25,561 bases of DNA, taken from Seison nebaliae (lineage: Eukaryota > Rotifera > Pararotatoria > Seisonacea > Seisonidae). The position numbers and the translations under genes were made by a program. Within the stretch, counting starts at the first letter, position 1. Every line of letters starts with the position of its first letter. The stretch lies in assembly GCA_023231475.1 (NCBI GenBank), contig JALJEE010002572.1:1-25561 (forward strand), given 5' to 3'. Shown here one piece after another: positions 1 through 9,703 of the stretch. Below the pieces are notes generated by a model. It had not been told where the DNA came from. It was given only the letters and a program-made list of their open reading frames with translations, and ran no database searches.

Positions 1-600
1 AAAAAACTCAAAAAGTTAAAAACTAGTCGATATTTAGTCAAAATAATTTAAGCTTAAATAAGTTTTTAGTCGAAATAAAAACTTTAGTTTAAACTTAAAA
101 TAAAAACTTAATAAAAACTCAATAAAAACTTGAATAAATATATAATAAAATAAATAAAATAATATGTATTTGAATGGAATAATATTGCTTCTGCTATTAT
201 TCTATCTACTACTTTTATTGTTGAAATTGGAGAAAAGTTTGTTTAAGTTTCAAGCACAAGTCTCAAATTAAGTTATAAACTAGTCTAACAACTTAAGTTG
301 TAAGTTTTTATTAAGTTTTTATCTCGAGTTTAAACTGTTAGTTGATATGTAGATAAAAACTACGAGGCTTAAACAAAAAAAAGTTTTTATTATAAAAACT
401 AATTTTTTTCGTGCAGTATAACTAAATTAGATTTCTTCTTTTAATATTTATTATTATTAATATTCTATTAATAGATTTTAAAGTTTTTTTTCATAATTTG
501 CAAGTTTGATTATTCTAATTACGCCAATTCTAAAAAACGTTCGATATCTTGGTATTTTATACTCATTATGAAGTTAAATTGAGTTTTTATTGAATTTAAA
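1..600. repeat. AT-rich tract with clustered 9-nt motif and inverted repeat
   Basis: The 9-mer ATAAAAACT or its complement AGTTTTTAT occurs ten times: at 75, 100, 111, 122, 353 and 392 in one orientation and at 303, 314, 382 and 582 in the other. Positions 86-119 and 303-336 form an imperfect inverted repeat: a 10-nt self-complementary AGTTTAAACT, a 4-nt mismatch, then a perfect 20-nt arm (100-119 against 303-322), with a spacer of 183 nt. Positions 382-400 are a 19-nt hairpin (AGTTTTTAT-T-ATAAAAACT). No protein is visible. The arrangement resembles a decayed MITE or a hairpin-forming satellite fragment, but no target-site duplication could be defined. Confidence 0.5.
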
Positions 601-1218
601 TTAAAATGAAAATTTTGCAATAAAGCTAAAACGTTAACTAGTATTTTTAAAATTACAATAATTATTATTTAACGAAAATAAGAGGCATAAAAAAAATATG
701 CTCGAAATTATGCCCCTTGCCCATACCTACATTGTAGGTAATCATATTTCTCGAATTCCAAATGTCACTTCTCTATTGTCGTATGGATAACACAATGAAA
801 AGTTCTTCTTCCAGAAGCCTTACATGTTAAACTTTTAGTTCGTTTTATCTTTCTTCAATCGATGCCAATCTTTTTCGAAACAGTAAGATGATATAATATA
901 TGAATATTTTTTTCCCTTTTTTGACGTTTATACTGACGGGAATTCTAACTAATAAATATTAATAAACGTCTTATTTATTTGTTAGATATTGCTATGAGTT
1001 ATACAGTTTTCTATGGGTGGTCGTATACAATTAATTTTATTTCTTGAATAAATTGTTAAAATTCAAAAATAATATTCCTCAAAAATTGAATAAGAAAATT
1101 TGAATAAATTGGAACTATTTTTCATAGTTTTGTGACTAAACTGATTACTATGTTATATTTAAATTTCTTTAGGAGTCATTTATACATTTAAATCTTTTGA
1201 AAGTGTCGAGAAAAATGA
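601..1218. other. 3' flank of the CD225 gene
   Basis: AT-rich sequence with no convincing coding frame. Read on the minus strand it contains AATAAA at 1041-1036, 178 nt past the stop codon of the CD225 gene, and another at 979-974. Either could be the polyadenylation signal. I see no RNA gene here. Confidence 0.4.
1036..1041 (-). terminator. Candidate polyadenylation signal of the CD225 gene
   Basis: AATAAA on the minus strand (TTTATT on plus) lies 178 nt downstream of the stop codon at 1219. In an AT-rich genome this hexamer is frequent by chance, so this is positional support only. Confidence 0.3.
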
Positions 1219-2402
1219 TTATTGAACGTATAAGTCACTATTAAGAAGAATGATGATTGTAAATAAAGCGAAAATTACTGAAAGTACTATGCCGATAAGA
1301 CCTGTAATGAAAGCCCACTGGGAGTATTTGATAGCCTTATCAGGTCGATCGATGCAATTGGCATTATAGGCCCATAAATTCAGAATGACAGCAAGCAATC
1401 CAAAGAATGGATTGCAGATAGCACAAACAACTGTCAACCCTAGATAATGCACAGCAACCTTCTTTTTCTTGCTAGATGATTTACTTCCACGTGATTTGAC
1501 AGACTTCGCTAAATAAATGGAGGATTATTCGACTTTATAATAAGTTGATTTTAACCGGAATTGTTGCTGTTTCCAAAATTCTGACTTTTATTTTGAATCA
1601 TCGGATCAGGATTGTTATTTTGTTGTATCAATAATTTCGAATTTGTAATTGTGTCATTTGATAAAATTGAATTAATTTTATTATTGTTCCTGACACAATT
1701 AGTGTCTGGCATTTTCCATTCAACATTCTTATCTTTCTCTTTCATATCATTTGATACAGGAACGGTTTTACTCGATTCTCTGACGGTTTTAATCGATTCT
1801 CTAACACTTTTCTTCTCCGTCATAACTGGAGTTCGGTTAAGAATCATGGAAGATGTTATAGTTCGAATATTTACTGATGAATTATTTGATGATGAGACTA
1901 CGTCATTGAAATAATAATTAGAAATCATATCGTCATCTTCGATGGTTTTGTCTTTCAATGATAATCCTTTTTTTCTACTTTTTTCTTCGATTTCTAATTG
2001 TCTACTCTTCTCTTCTTCTTTCATCTTCCTTTCCTTTCTTTTTCTTTCTTTCTCCTTTTGAAACCTCTTCAACAATTTATCTTCTTTCTCCTTCTGAAAT
2101 CTTTTCAATTCTTTATCTTCTTTCTCTCTCAACAATTTCTTAATTTTCTCATCTTCTTTCATCTTCCTCATCTTTTCTTTTTTCTTCTTCTCCTCTTTTT
2201 CTTTCTCCTTCATCTTCAACTCCTTCTTTTTCATTCTCTCAATTTGCTTCTTTTCTTCCTTCCGTTTCTTGTCGTCGTCACGATTTTTTTTCGTTCGTTT
2301 AAATTGATCGTATAAATCGAAGAGTGAATCATTTTCATTTAGTTCTTGTCGGAAAAACTCGTCAGTTTCGAAATGATTTTTTTCTTTCTTATTCTTTACC
2401 AT
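1219..2402 (-). CDS. Coiled-coil protein with C-terminal CD225/dispanin membrane domain
   Basis: Two exons on the minus strand: 2402-1556 and 1508-1219, joined across a 47-nt intron (1555-1509, GT...TTTAG). The codon split over the junction becomes GCG (Ala283) and the product is 378 residues. Residues about 40-150 are almost entirely Lys/Glu/Arg/Met and should form a long coiled coil. A Ser/Asn-rich linker follows, then a basic patch (KSRGSKSSSKKKK). The C-terminal 75 residues carry the CD225 signature: a hydrophobic segment (about 303-327) with AICNPFFG, a polar loop with DRPDKAIKYS, and a transmembrane helix (about 345-370). This is the fold of IFITM/dispanin proteins, small membrane proteins of endosomal or plasma membranes with a cytosolic N-terminus. 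The long coiled coil in front is unusual for that family. The ATG at 2402 is the first Met in frame; TTG six bases upstream is not a eukaryotic start. Function is not inferable beyond membrane association. An upstream exon is not excluded. Confidence 0.75.
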
Positions 2403-2826
2403 TGGCAAAATTGGAAATTGGTTCCATAGATGGAATTTGGCATATTCATTTCAATTTTCCACTTTCCTATTTCCCAAAATAAAAATTGAAAAAAATCAAT
2501 AGATTTCTATCGATTCTAATCAATCCAAACGAAAAACAATTCTCTCCTCCATTTCACAATATGACAGATAATCTTAAATTAATTTCCATGAAAAAAATGA
2601 AAAGAAATTTGAATTATTTTCAACTCATTTATTCTTATTTAGAAGCTCATTATTAGAAAAGATATTTCTGGGAAATTTGGTTTCTATAAGAATATTTTTC
2701 GAAAATGAAAAATTATATAAAATTCTTCAATTCACTCACAAAAATCAAATCATAAGAAATATGATGAAATGGAGATGAAGAACCAAGTTGAATAATTGTC
2801 AATTCTAATTGCCAAAATAATTTACA
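2403..2826. promoter_or_regulatory. Shared head-to-head promoter region
   Basis: A 424-nt spacer separates the start codons of two divergent genes, the CD225 protein (minus) and the mannosidase (plus), so it should hold both promoters and 5' UTRs. TATAAA occurs at 2716-2721, about 106 nt before the mannosidase ATG, and could be a TATA box. No coding frame or RNA gene is apparent. Confidence 0.45.
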
Positions 2827-4635
2827 ATGTTATCAATTCGTCTGTATCGAAAACTTCCACGTTGTCGATCAACATTCTATCTCCTTTATTTTTTCCTTTT
2901 TTTCATTGTGGCCAATCTTATTTATATTTTCTTTTTCAACATCGATGAAGAACATATTACAAATATTGACGATATTGAAGAAACAAACATAAGATATGAA
3001 AATGGCGCCGGAAGTAAGAATGTAATACATAAATTTGACCGGAAAATATGGGACAATATTGAAAAGAAAGACAATGATGGAAATCAATTGAAATTATGGA
3101 AATATCTCATGATACCTCGAACTTCCAGAAATTTCATTAAAGAACAAAAAGAAGTAGTGAGGATGATTGAACATGCTTGGAAAGGATATAAGAAATATGC
3201 GTGGAATCATGACGAATTAAAACCCAATTCTAAAACATACTCGACTTGGTTCAATTTGAAATTGACAATTATCGAATCGTTGGATACTTTATTAATCAGT
3301 GGATTCCATAAAGAATTGGAAGAATGTTATCCAATCCTCGAAAACTTCTCTTTCTCCTCGTCGAATACTCATTCAAATTTATTTGAAGTGACAATCAGAA
3401 TTGTAGGCGGACTGTCTTCATATCACGCACTCATTTCGCATGTGATGGAGAATGTAGAGAAAGAAAATGTAAAGAATTATAATACAAATATATTTAATTG
3501 GAAAATCGTTAGAAGAATCGAAAAGATTTTAAAAGATTTATTGAAACGACTCGATTCCGCATTCGCTACATCACCATCACCCATACCGTTATCTGATGTA
3601 ATTTTGAAAGATGGACGTGCAGAAACTCCCAGATGGAGTACATTCAGTTCCACATCCGAAGTTTCAAGTTTATATTTAGAATGGAAATATGCATCAACTG
3701 TTACTCAAACTAATTATTATGAGAATCGTTTGATGAAATTGCAGAAACATTTGCACAACATTCTACCCACCAATAAATTAGCTGGTCTTCTACCAATTTA
3801 TTTAAATACTCGAAACGGTTATTTCTCAGGAGAAACGATCACGTTTGGTGCCCGTGGAGATTCTTATTATGAATATCTTATTAAGCTTTGGATTATGAAT
3901 GGTTCTGTCAAAAAATATTCACCAATTTCTAACGATCTACTTAATGATTATTTGTTGGCAATGAAAAGTATGAAAGATCATTTATGGAAGATTACACCGA
4001 ACGCCAATTTGTCATTTATTGGGGAGGATATTAATAAACGATTTCGACCGAAAATGGATCATCTCGTTTGCTTTCTAGCTGGTAATCTCCAATTAGCTTA
4101 TTGGGCTTTGGGAAAAGGAGATAATATTCGAAAAATTCTTTCGGCAGAACAAAAAAAGTTAGTGAACTCATTTCCTGCCATGGCAAATAATTTGACAGAG
4201 ACTTGTGTGGAAATGTCGTTAATTGGAGAAACGAAATTATCTCCGGAAATTGTCTATTTCGATATGGAATCGAAAGAAAAAAAAGATGATATCATAATCC
4301 ATCCGGCTGATCGACATAATTTACTGAGACCGGAAACTTTAGAGTCACTTTATTATCTCTCCAAAATTGGAGATAAGAAGAAAACAGTAACATATTTTAA
4401 TTATGTTCAATCGATTATGCTCGGTTTCCAATCAGCTTCCAAAATCGAATCTGGCGGATACACTTCGATTGGTGACGTAACGAACATCATGCACATGAAC
4501 AGTAGAGATCATATGCCATCATATTTCATGGCGGAAACATTGAAATATCTTTATTTAATTTACACACCCGAACACTTATTTCCTTTCGATCAATGGGTCT
4601 TCAACACAGAAGGTCATCCAATTCCTACAAAATAA
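2827..4635 (+). CDS. MAN1B1: ER mannosyl-oligosaccharide 1,2-alpha-mannosidase (GH47)
   Basis: A single-exon gene of 602 residues. The product trims alpha-1,2-mannose from N-glycans in the ER lumen (Man9 to Man8), an early step of glycan processing and of timing for ER-associated degradation. It has a type II membrane topology: a basic cytosolic tail (1-16), one transmembrane anchor (about 17-38), a short stem, and a catalytic (alpha/alpha)7 domain from about 105. Family motifs in order are HAWKGYKKYAW (116-126), FEVTIRIVGG with acid Glu187, TFGARGDSYYEYL with Asp345, KMDHLVCFL (409-417), LSPEIVYF, HNLLRPETLESL with Glu503, and VFNTEGHP with the calcium ligand Thr594. Cys415 and Cys460 match the conserved disulfide. 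Arg343 in GARGD, where Golgi enzymes have Leu, and the PADRHNLLRPET block point to the ER class. All catalytic positions are present, so it is probably active. The start is the first ATG. AATAAA at 4797-4802 lies 162 nt past the stop. Confidence 0.95.
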   Translation: MLSIRLYRKLPRCRSTFYLLYFFLFFIVANLIYIFFFNIDEEHITNIDDIEETNIRYENGAGSKNVIHKFDRKIWDNIEKKDNDGNQLKLWKYLMIPRTSRNFIKEQKEVVRMIEHAWKGYKKYAWNHDELKPNSKTYSTWFNLKLTIIESLDTLLISGFHKELEECYPILENFSFSSSNTHSNLFEVTIRIVGGLSSYHALISHVMENVEKENVKNYNTNIFNWKIVRRIEKILKDLLKRLDSAFATSPSPIPLSDVILKDGRAETPRWSTFSSTSEVSSLYLEWKYASTVTQTNYYENRLMKLQKHLHNILPTNKLAGLLPIYLNTRNGYFSGETITFGARGDSYYEYLIKLWIMNGSVKKYSPISNDLLNDYLLAMKSMKDHLWKITPNANLSFIGEDINKRFRPKMDHLVCFLAGNLQLAYWALGKGDNIRKILSAEQKKLVNSFPAMANNLTETCVEMSLIGETKLSPEIVYFDMESKEKKDDIIIHPADRHNLLRPETLESLYYLSKIGDKKKTVTYFNYVQSIMLGFQSASKIESGGYTSIGDVTNIMHMNSRDHMPSYFMAETLKYLYLIYTPEHLFPFDQWVFNTEGHPIPTK

Positions 4636-5273
4636 TTTTTTTCGAATTATATAAAATTATTCGATCAGTTTTTTAGTCATCATTCTTAACAAATCATTCT
4701 TTCAATACAATATATTTATTTTGTTTTATAACTTTCAAATTGTTGTCTATTTTTCATCAAACTAATTCTCCTCTCGTTGTTGCCCGTTAAACTAAAAATA
4801 AATTTCAAAAATTTTTCATATTTTTTCAAATTATTCTCGTTCCGAACGTGTAAATATCTTTCGTAAATAATCAGAAAATAATTTGGAGTTTTTTTAGAAA
4901 TCAACCCATTTTTTAATATGTGACAAATCTGAATTGTTCTCTTGTGAGAATTTAATTTAAATAAATTTAAGAAAGTTTTTTGTTACATGGAATTAGAAGA
5001 TAAGGAAAATTTACTTAAAATAAATAATTACAGAGTGGTACAGATAATAATTCTGAATAAAATATCTAAATGTAAATAAAATGTTCATTGTCGGACTCGA
5101 TTGATAGATGATGGTGTGAGTGAATAGTTTGATGTGAATAAGTTGAAATGAACTCATTGAATGGTTTTTTTTTAGTGAGATGAAAGTAGAGATTGAATGA
5201 GATGAAAGTGATTATGTACAATCCATTATAGAAACGATGTTGGTTGAAATGCCTTTACTACATAAAAGTTAAA
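4636..5273. other. Convergent 3' UTR region
   Basis: This lies between the ends of the plus-strand mannosidase and the minus-strand TOX gene. Plus-strand AATAAA at 4797-4802 and minus-strand AATAAA at 4720-4715 are the candidate polyadenylation signals I noticed. If both are used, the two transcripts overlap by about 100 nt in antisense. An open frame on the minus strand at 4716-4904 shows no family features and is probably chance. Confidence 0.4.
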
Positions 5274-5490
5274 CTAATTATATTGTTCGACGAATTGTTG
5301 GGAATTCATTGAATAATAAAAATTGTTTGTGTTGTTCTCGATCGTTGGAGCCGTTACATCATTATGATTGACTAATTCCGAATATTCTCCATTACCAAAA
5401 TCATTTGTGGAAACTGACAATTTATTTGTATCAACATTATTGAAATTCATGGTCGTTTTACTTATCGAACTAGATGTAGGTTGTTGCTGC

Positions 5491-5528
<38 letters not shown>

Positions 5529-5907
5529 TTGTTGTAATTGCAACATATTATAAGAATCATCGAGCATATCTTGTTTTTCTTTATTTGATGTTGCCATGAA
5601 TGTTTGACGAGCATATTGCTCCTGATGTTGTTCAACATATTCCATGGCTTTCCTATAGCCGTTTGCATCAATCTGATTGATATCATTCGATATGTCATTT
5701 CCGGAATTTGAATATTGTTGAAATAGATTCATCATCGATTGTCCATCCAATGTAGGCGGCATCTTCATTTGACTATTCGCATCAACATTCCCATTATTCA
5801 TCCAAAATTTTTGAAAATCATTCTTTCCAAACTCTTCATTTGTTTCAATCGATTTCTCGTCGTTCTTCTCACTTTCATTCTTCTTCTGATCATCCCTAAT
5901 ATTACAT

Positions 5908-5942
<35 letters not shown>

Positions 5943-8180
5943 GTTGTTGTTATTATTATTATTATTCTCACTGGAATTATGTGTTGAACTTTGACCCGTT
6001 CCATCATTACTATTACTACTAGTGGATATAACATTTACATTATTATTATTTTGAGAGGAAGATGAGCCTCCCGTTACTGCTGCCACAGCAGCAGCTGCGA
6101 CTGCTGCTGTAGATGTGGGTGTTAGTCCATAAACATTAGCTACATCCATTGCCGATGGCATCGCTAAGAGGCAATTATAAGAACTCATTTGTTGTATATA
6201 ATTATAGTATTCTTCATTGGTCGTTGGTTCTATCGGAAAATAATGATTGGAATTCAAACTACAATTCGCCGCATTCAGTAAACCGTCGCCTCCAAAATTA
6301 TATGGAGATGAAAAGAAATTCACGTTATTGCCGCTTAATCCGTTCGAGTTGGAACTTATAAGAGCATTCGTCGGAAAGCCCTTACAATTCGCATTCTTCA
6401 TTTTAGTTGCTTGTTCATTGAATAACTAGATAATTTTATATACAATTAAACTTCATAATAGAAAGTTAAAGGAAACTTTTGTATTGTAATCCTGTTTACC
6501 AAATACATCGCTATCACCAATGAATTTACTCTTATCACTATTAATTAATCCGTTACTCAATTTGAGTAACGAATTCGCCTTAAATTTCGGATCGACTGAT
6601 AAACCTAAACCATTGTTTGACATGAGAATATTTGGACAATTTTCCAATTTTAACGCCGAACCGGGGGCCATTGACAAGGCAGCTTGGGTATTATAAAAAT
6701 CTTCAGCTTGCTGTGAATTTCTTTGCTGATTATTCCGGTATGCCGCCAATTCTCTAAGATATTCACGTTTGGCAGTTGCCGTTCGCTGTTTATACGCTTC
6801 CTTCTCTTCCGGTTTTAATCTGTCCCACATTCCCGCCACTATTTTCGATATATCTCCAAAGGTGGCTGTAGGATTATCTGTTTTGATTTGGCCTTGTCGA
6901 TCGCGAAAGAAGAGAGCATAAGGCGATACAGGTCTAATGATTATAGATATTTGAATGATTAAATTATATGAGAAATAAGAAAAACTTTTGAGGTTCACAA
7001 GGATCTTTTCGTTTTCTTTTCTTTCCTCTTTTCGATGTGACATCGGAATCCTGAAAAATGAAAAGAAAATTATTTTAAAAAAAATGAAATTTAATATAAC
7101 TGGTCGAATACTATCGTTGCAATAAGTTCGGTGTAAACTGATTTGTTTCTCCAAAGCCCCAGGACTAGAGAGTGCGGTTGGACTATTATTGGGACGTGTC
7201 TTATTCGACTTCGTTCGAAGAACTGCTTGATGAGCTAAAGTTTGCTTCAAAATATTATTATTATTATTATTATTCCCGTTATGAATCGTTCCATTCAAAT
7301 GATTATTATTGTTCGTGTTTGAGTTATTGATTTCGTTATTGACACTATTCCTATGATTGTTGTGGGGAGGCTCTTTTGGGGGGATAATCTTTCTCGAATT
7401 ACTTTGACTATCAGTTTCGGAGGCCTTACTCATTTTGTTCGTGTCATCTTCTCGTTTTTCTTTATCAATGTTTGTTGACGTCTCATTTTTCATTTTAAAC
7501 AAATCCGTATTTGGTAAGTTGAGTTTAAGATTTTTGTCCTGGAGAATATCGTTGAATGTGGAGAAGGAAGATGTAGTTGTTGAATCCATCCCGAAGTTAT
7601 GTTGAAATTTTTGATTAAAATCATAAAACGAATTGATGTAAGTTGAAGATGTAGATTTGGTTGAGCCGGATGATGCTGATGATAAGGATGGTGGCGGTGT
7701 CGTACACGATGTGGTTGAGGGTAGTTGTTTTGTCGACGTCATGGCCATAGCAGCCGAGAACATCGGATTGTTCATCTGTAAAGTGTCTTTATATTGTTGG
7801 GACATGAGATTAGACAAAGCAGCATTGTCGGAAGGTGGTGTTGTCATAATGATTGAAGTTGAATCATTGTTCTTGGTGTGAGGAGAGGAACGATTAACAA
7901 AATTCTTATTAATTTCATTCAAGTTATTGTTGGTATTACTCGTATTTAATGCAAAAGGTGAATTGAAGAAATTCCTGTTAAATTGAGAACTGAAATTACT
8001 GTTATTGGGCGACAGAAGTGGAGAAGTTTGTGGGAACATCGAATTTTGGGAGTAACATTGCATTTTAGGTTGAGTGGGTCCATCCTCTCCATTTAATGGT
8101 CGACAGGCAGACGCGTGAGTAACATCAGATTTCTCGTACCTTGGTAAAGTGATTTGTTCATCACCTGTTCGGTGATCCAT
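5274..8180 (-). CDS. TOX: TOX-family HMG-box nuclear protein
   Basis: Four exons on the minus strand: 8180-7101, 7050-6986, 6933-6477 and 6425-5274, with introns of 50, 52 and 51 nt. All phases agree and the product is 917 residues. Exon 2 encodes a nuclear-localisation-like stretch ([16 protein letters not shown]) that runs straight into the HMG box in exon 3 (residues about 382-448: [12 protein letters not shown], then [18 protein letters not shown], then AAKREYL-type helix 3 as [14 protein letters not shown]). The basic lead-in plus this box identifies TOX rather than SOX/TCF or HMGB proteins. TOX proteins are nuclear architectural or transcriptional regulators that bind DNA with little sequence specificity. 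Residues before the box are Ser/Thr/Asn-rich. The region after it holds an Ala/Val run, about 19 Asn (roughly 688-706) and about 20 Gln (roughly 830-850). It is longer than vertebrate TOX proteins (about 500-660). The ATG at 8180 has an in-frame TAA two codons upstream. Exon 4 is joined by frame continuity and could alternatively be a separate frame, though this is unlikely. Confidence 0.85.
5481..5535 (-). repeat. Coding CAA/CAG repeat (poly-Gln)
   Basis: TTG-type trinucleotide repeat on the plus strand, read on the minus strand as a glutamine run of about 20 residues interrupted by one His. It lies within the last TOX exon and is probably length-polymorphic. Confidence 0.85.
5911..5967 (-). 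repeat. Coding AAT/AAC repeat (poly-Asn)
   Basis: ATT repeat on the plus strand, interrupted by a short GTT run. On the minus strand it encodes about 19 asparagines within the last TOX exon. A second, shorter ATT tract at about 7252-7273 encodes Asn in exon 1. Confidence 0.85.
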
Positions 8181-8900
8181 TCGTTAGCGACTACAACGAA
8201 GCTATTTCGAGGAAAAATAACTTGAATTATATCTGTTTGGAGAAAGTCGATTCGAACAATTAAAAATTTAATAAAAAAAATTATTATTATTGTTGGAAAA
8301 TTTAAATTATAATAGTAGAACAATTAAATCATGAAGATGGTCATGATTAATGGAGGAGGAATTGTCGAAGGGAAAAGTGAAAACAATGAGAAAGGATTGT
8401 ATACGAGTGGATATTATTGACAATTTAACGAGATATACTTCGAATGAGAAAAAGTAAAAAAATGAGAATTGGAGAAATGGTTAAACAGTAGAAATTGAAG
8501 TAACGATCATCAATTTGGTTAAAGTGGAGTAATTGGCGTACGATCTCCTACTGCGCGGGTTCGACTTCAATGATCAAAAGTAAGTAGGCAAATGAAAACA
8601 TAGAAAGAAGTAAATTGAATGAACTTCACAATTTGCCTTAATCAAAAGAATGGAATTATTGAACACTATCAAATTATTGGATTGTTTGGTAAGAATAAGA
8701 AGTGGCAGCAGCAGTCGAAAAAAGGAGAATGGAAATGTATATTTACAGTTGCCAATTATAATCTGAATATCTAATATCCTGAGAGACTTACACGTACGAA
8801 ATGGAAGGAATGTTGATGTGTGTTGCACTCTCGTTTCTTTCTGCTGCGTCAGCCAATGAGCAGATGCTAAGCTCTAACAAAGTGAGCGAATAGAAAACGT
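8181..8900 (-). promoter_or_regulatory. Probable TOX 5' UTR, UTR intron and promoter
   Basis: On the minus strand a consensus donor GTAAGT starts at 8791 and a pyrimidine-rich acceptor (TTTCTCCAAACAG) ends at 8233. Splicing them would remove a 559-nt intron and leave 52 nt of 5' UTR before the ATG at 8180. Just upstream of the donor lies GC-richer DNA with a CCAAT box (8853-8857, ATTGG on the minus strand) followed by TGACGCAGC, a plausible core promoter. The splice and promoter calls are inference from signals only. Confidence 0.35.
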
Positions 8901-9666
8901 CGATTAATATTATTAGAATAATTGGAAGTAAAAGTCGATAAATGACGAATGAAAGTGAAAATATTTCGGGAAATATTCTAATTGATTAATCATTAAGATA
9001 GACATTGTGCTTATTCCAATATCTGATGAATAGATCGACGAGAAATTAGAGGAATGCAGAGAAAAGAAGGAACGGAAATTAGGAGAAGAGAAGTGAGTAA
9101 CAGAAGAAGGAGAACAACATTGAACTTCCAACATACACCTACCAGCCTTGTCGATTACGTAGAAGAAAAATAATGAAGAAAATGAAATTCTAATTCTCCT
9201 TCTTCGCTGGTTCCATGTCTTTCGTCGAAAAGTTTGTGCATTTTTCTTCTCGTCGACACACGCGTGGACAGATAGAAATATAATTCTCTTGATAAAGATA
9301 AATATAAATTAGTAGGTCTACTTTTCTTTTCGATGCATGCAAGTGCTGAGAGTTTAAAATTCATCATATTTCCTCCTTATCATAAAAATAAGGAAAATTT
9401 TTAATATTATGTAATAAAAGGAAAGGCATTCCTCCATTTATTTGTTCTTCCTTCCTCCTTTTTCTCCTCTTCCTATTTCTTTCACTCGCTCTTCCTATTA
9501 GAAATAATTTCATAGTTTTCTTATTTCGGTTGTTGGTGTTCTTGTTGTTGTTGTTTTTTGAGATGCTGTTATCTTCTTTTCCTTCAATTATTGTTTCCTA
9601 ATGCAATTCATCTTATATAGTCTATTGTCTACTATTATTAAAGTTCCATCCACATATATTTCTGTA

Positions 9667-9703
<37 letters not shown>

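Noticed and set aside
1612-2315. Plus-strand Phe/Leu/Ser-rich frames opposite the CD225 gene
   Set aside because: They are antisense readings of the Lys/Glu-rich coiled coil, not membrane proteins.
5462-6361. Other open frames overlapping the last TOX exon on both strands
   Set aside because: They are shadows of the trinucleotide repeats, which stay open in every frame (poly-Ile, poly-Asn and poly-Val readings).
8511-8575. tRNA-like segment with an A-box-like GGTTAAAGTGG and a B-box-like GGTTCGACTTC
   Set aside because: I could not pair acceptor, anticodon and T arms in any consistent way, so it is at best a chance match or a very decayed tRNA-derived repeat.
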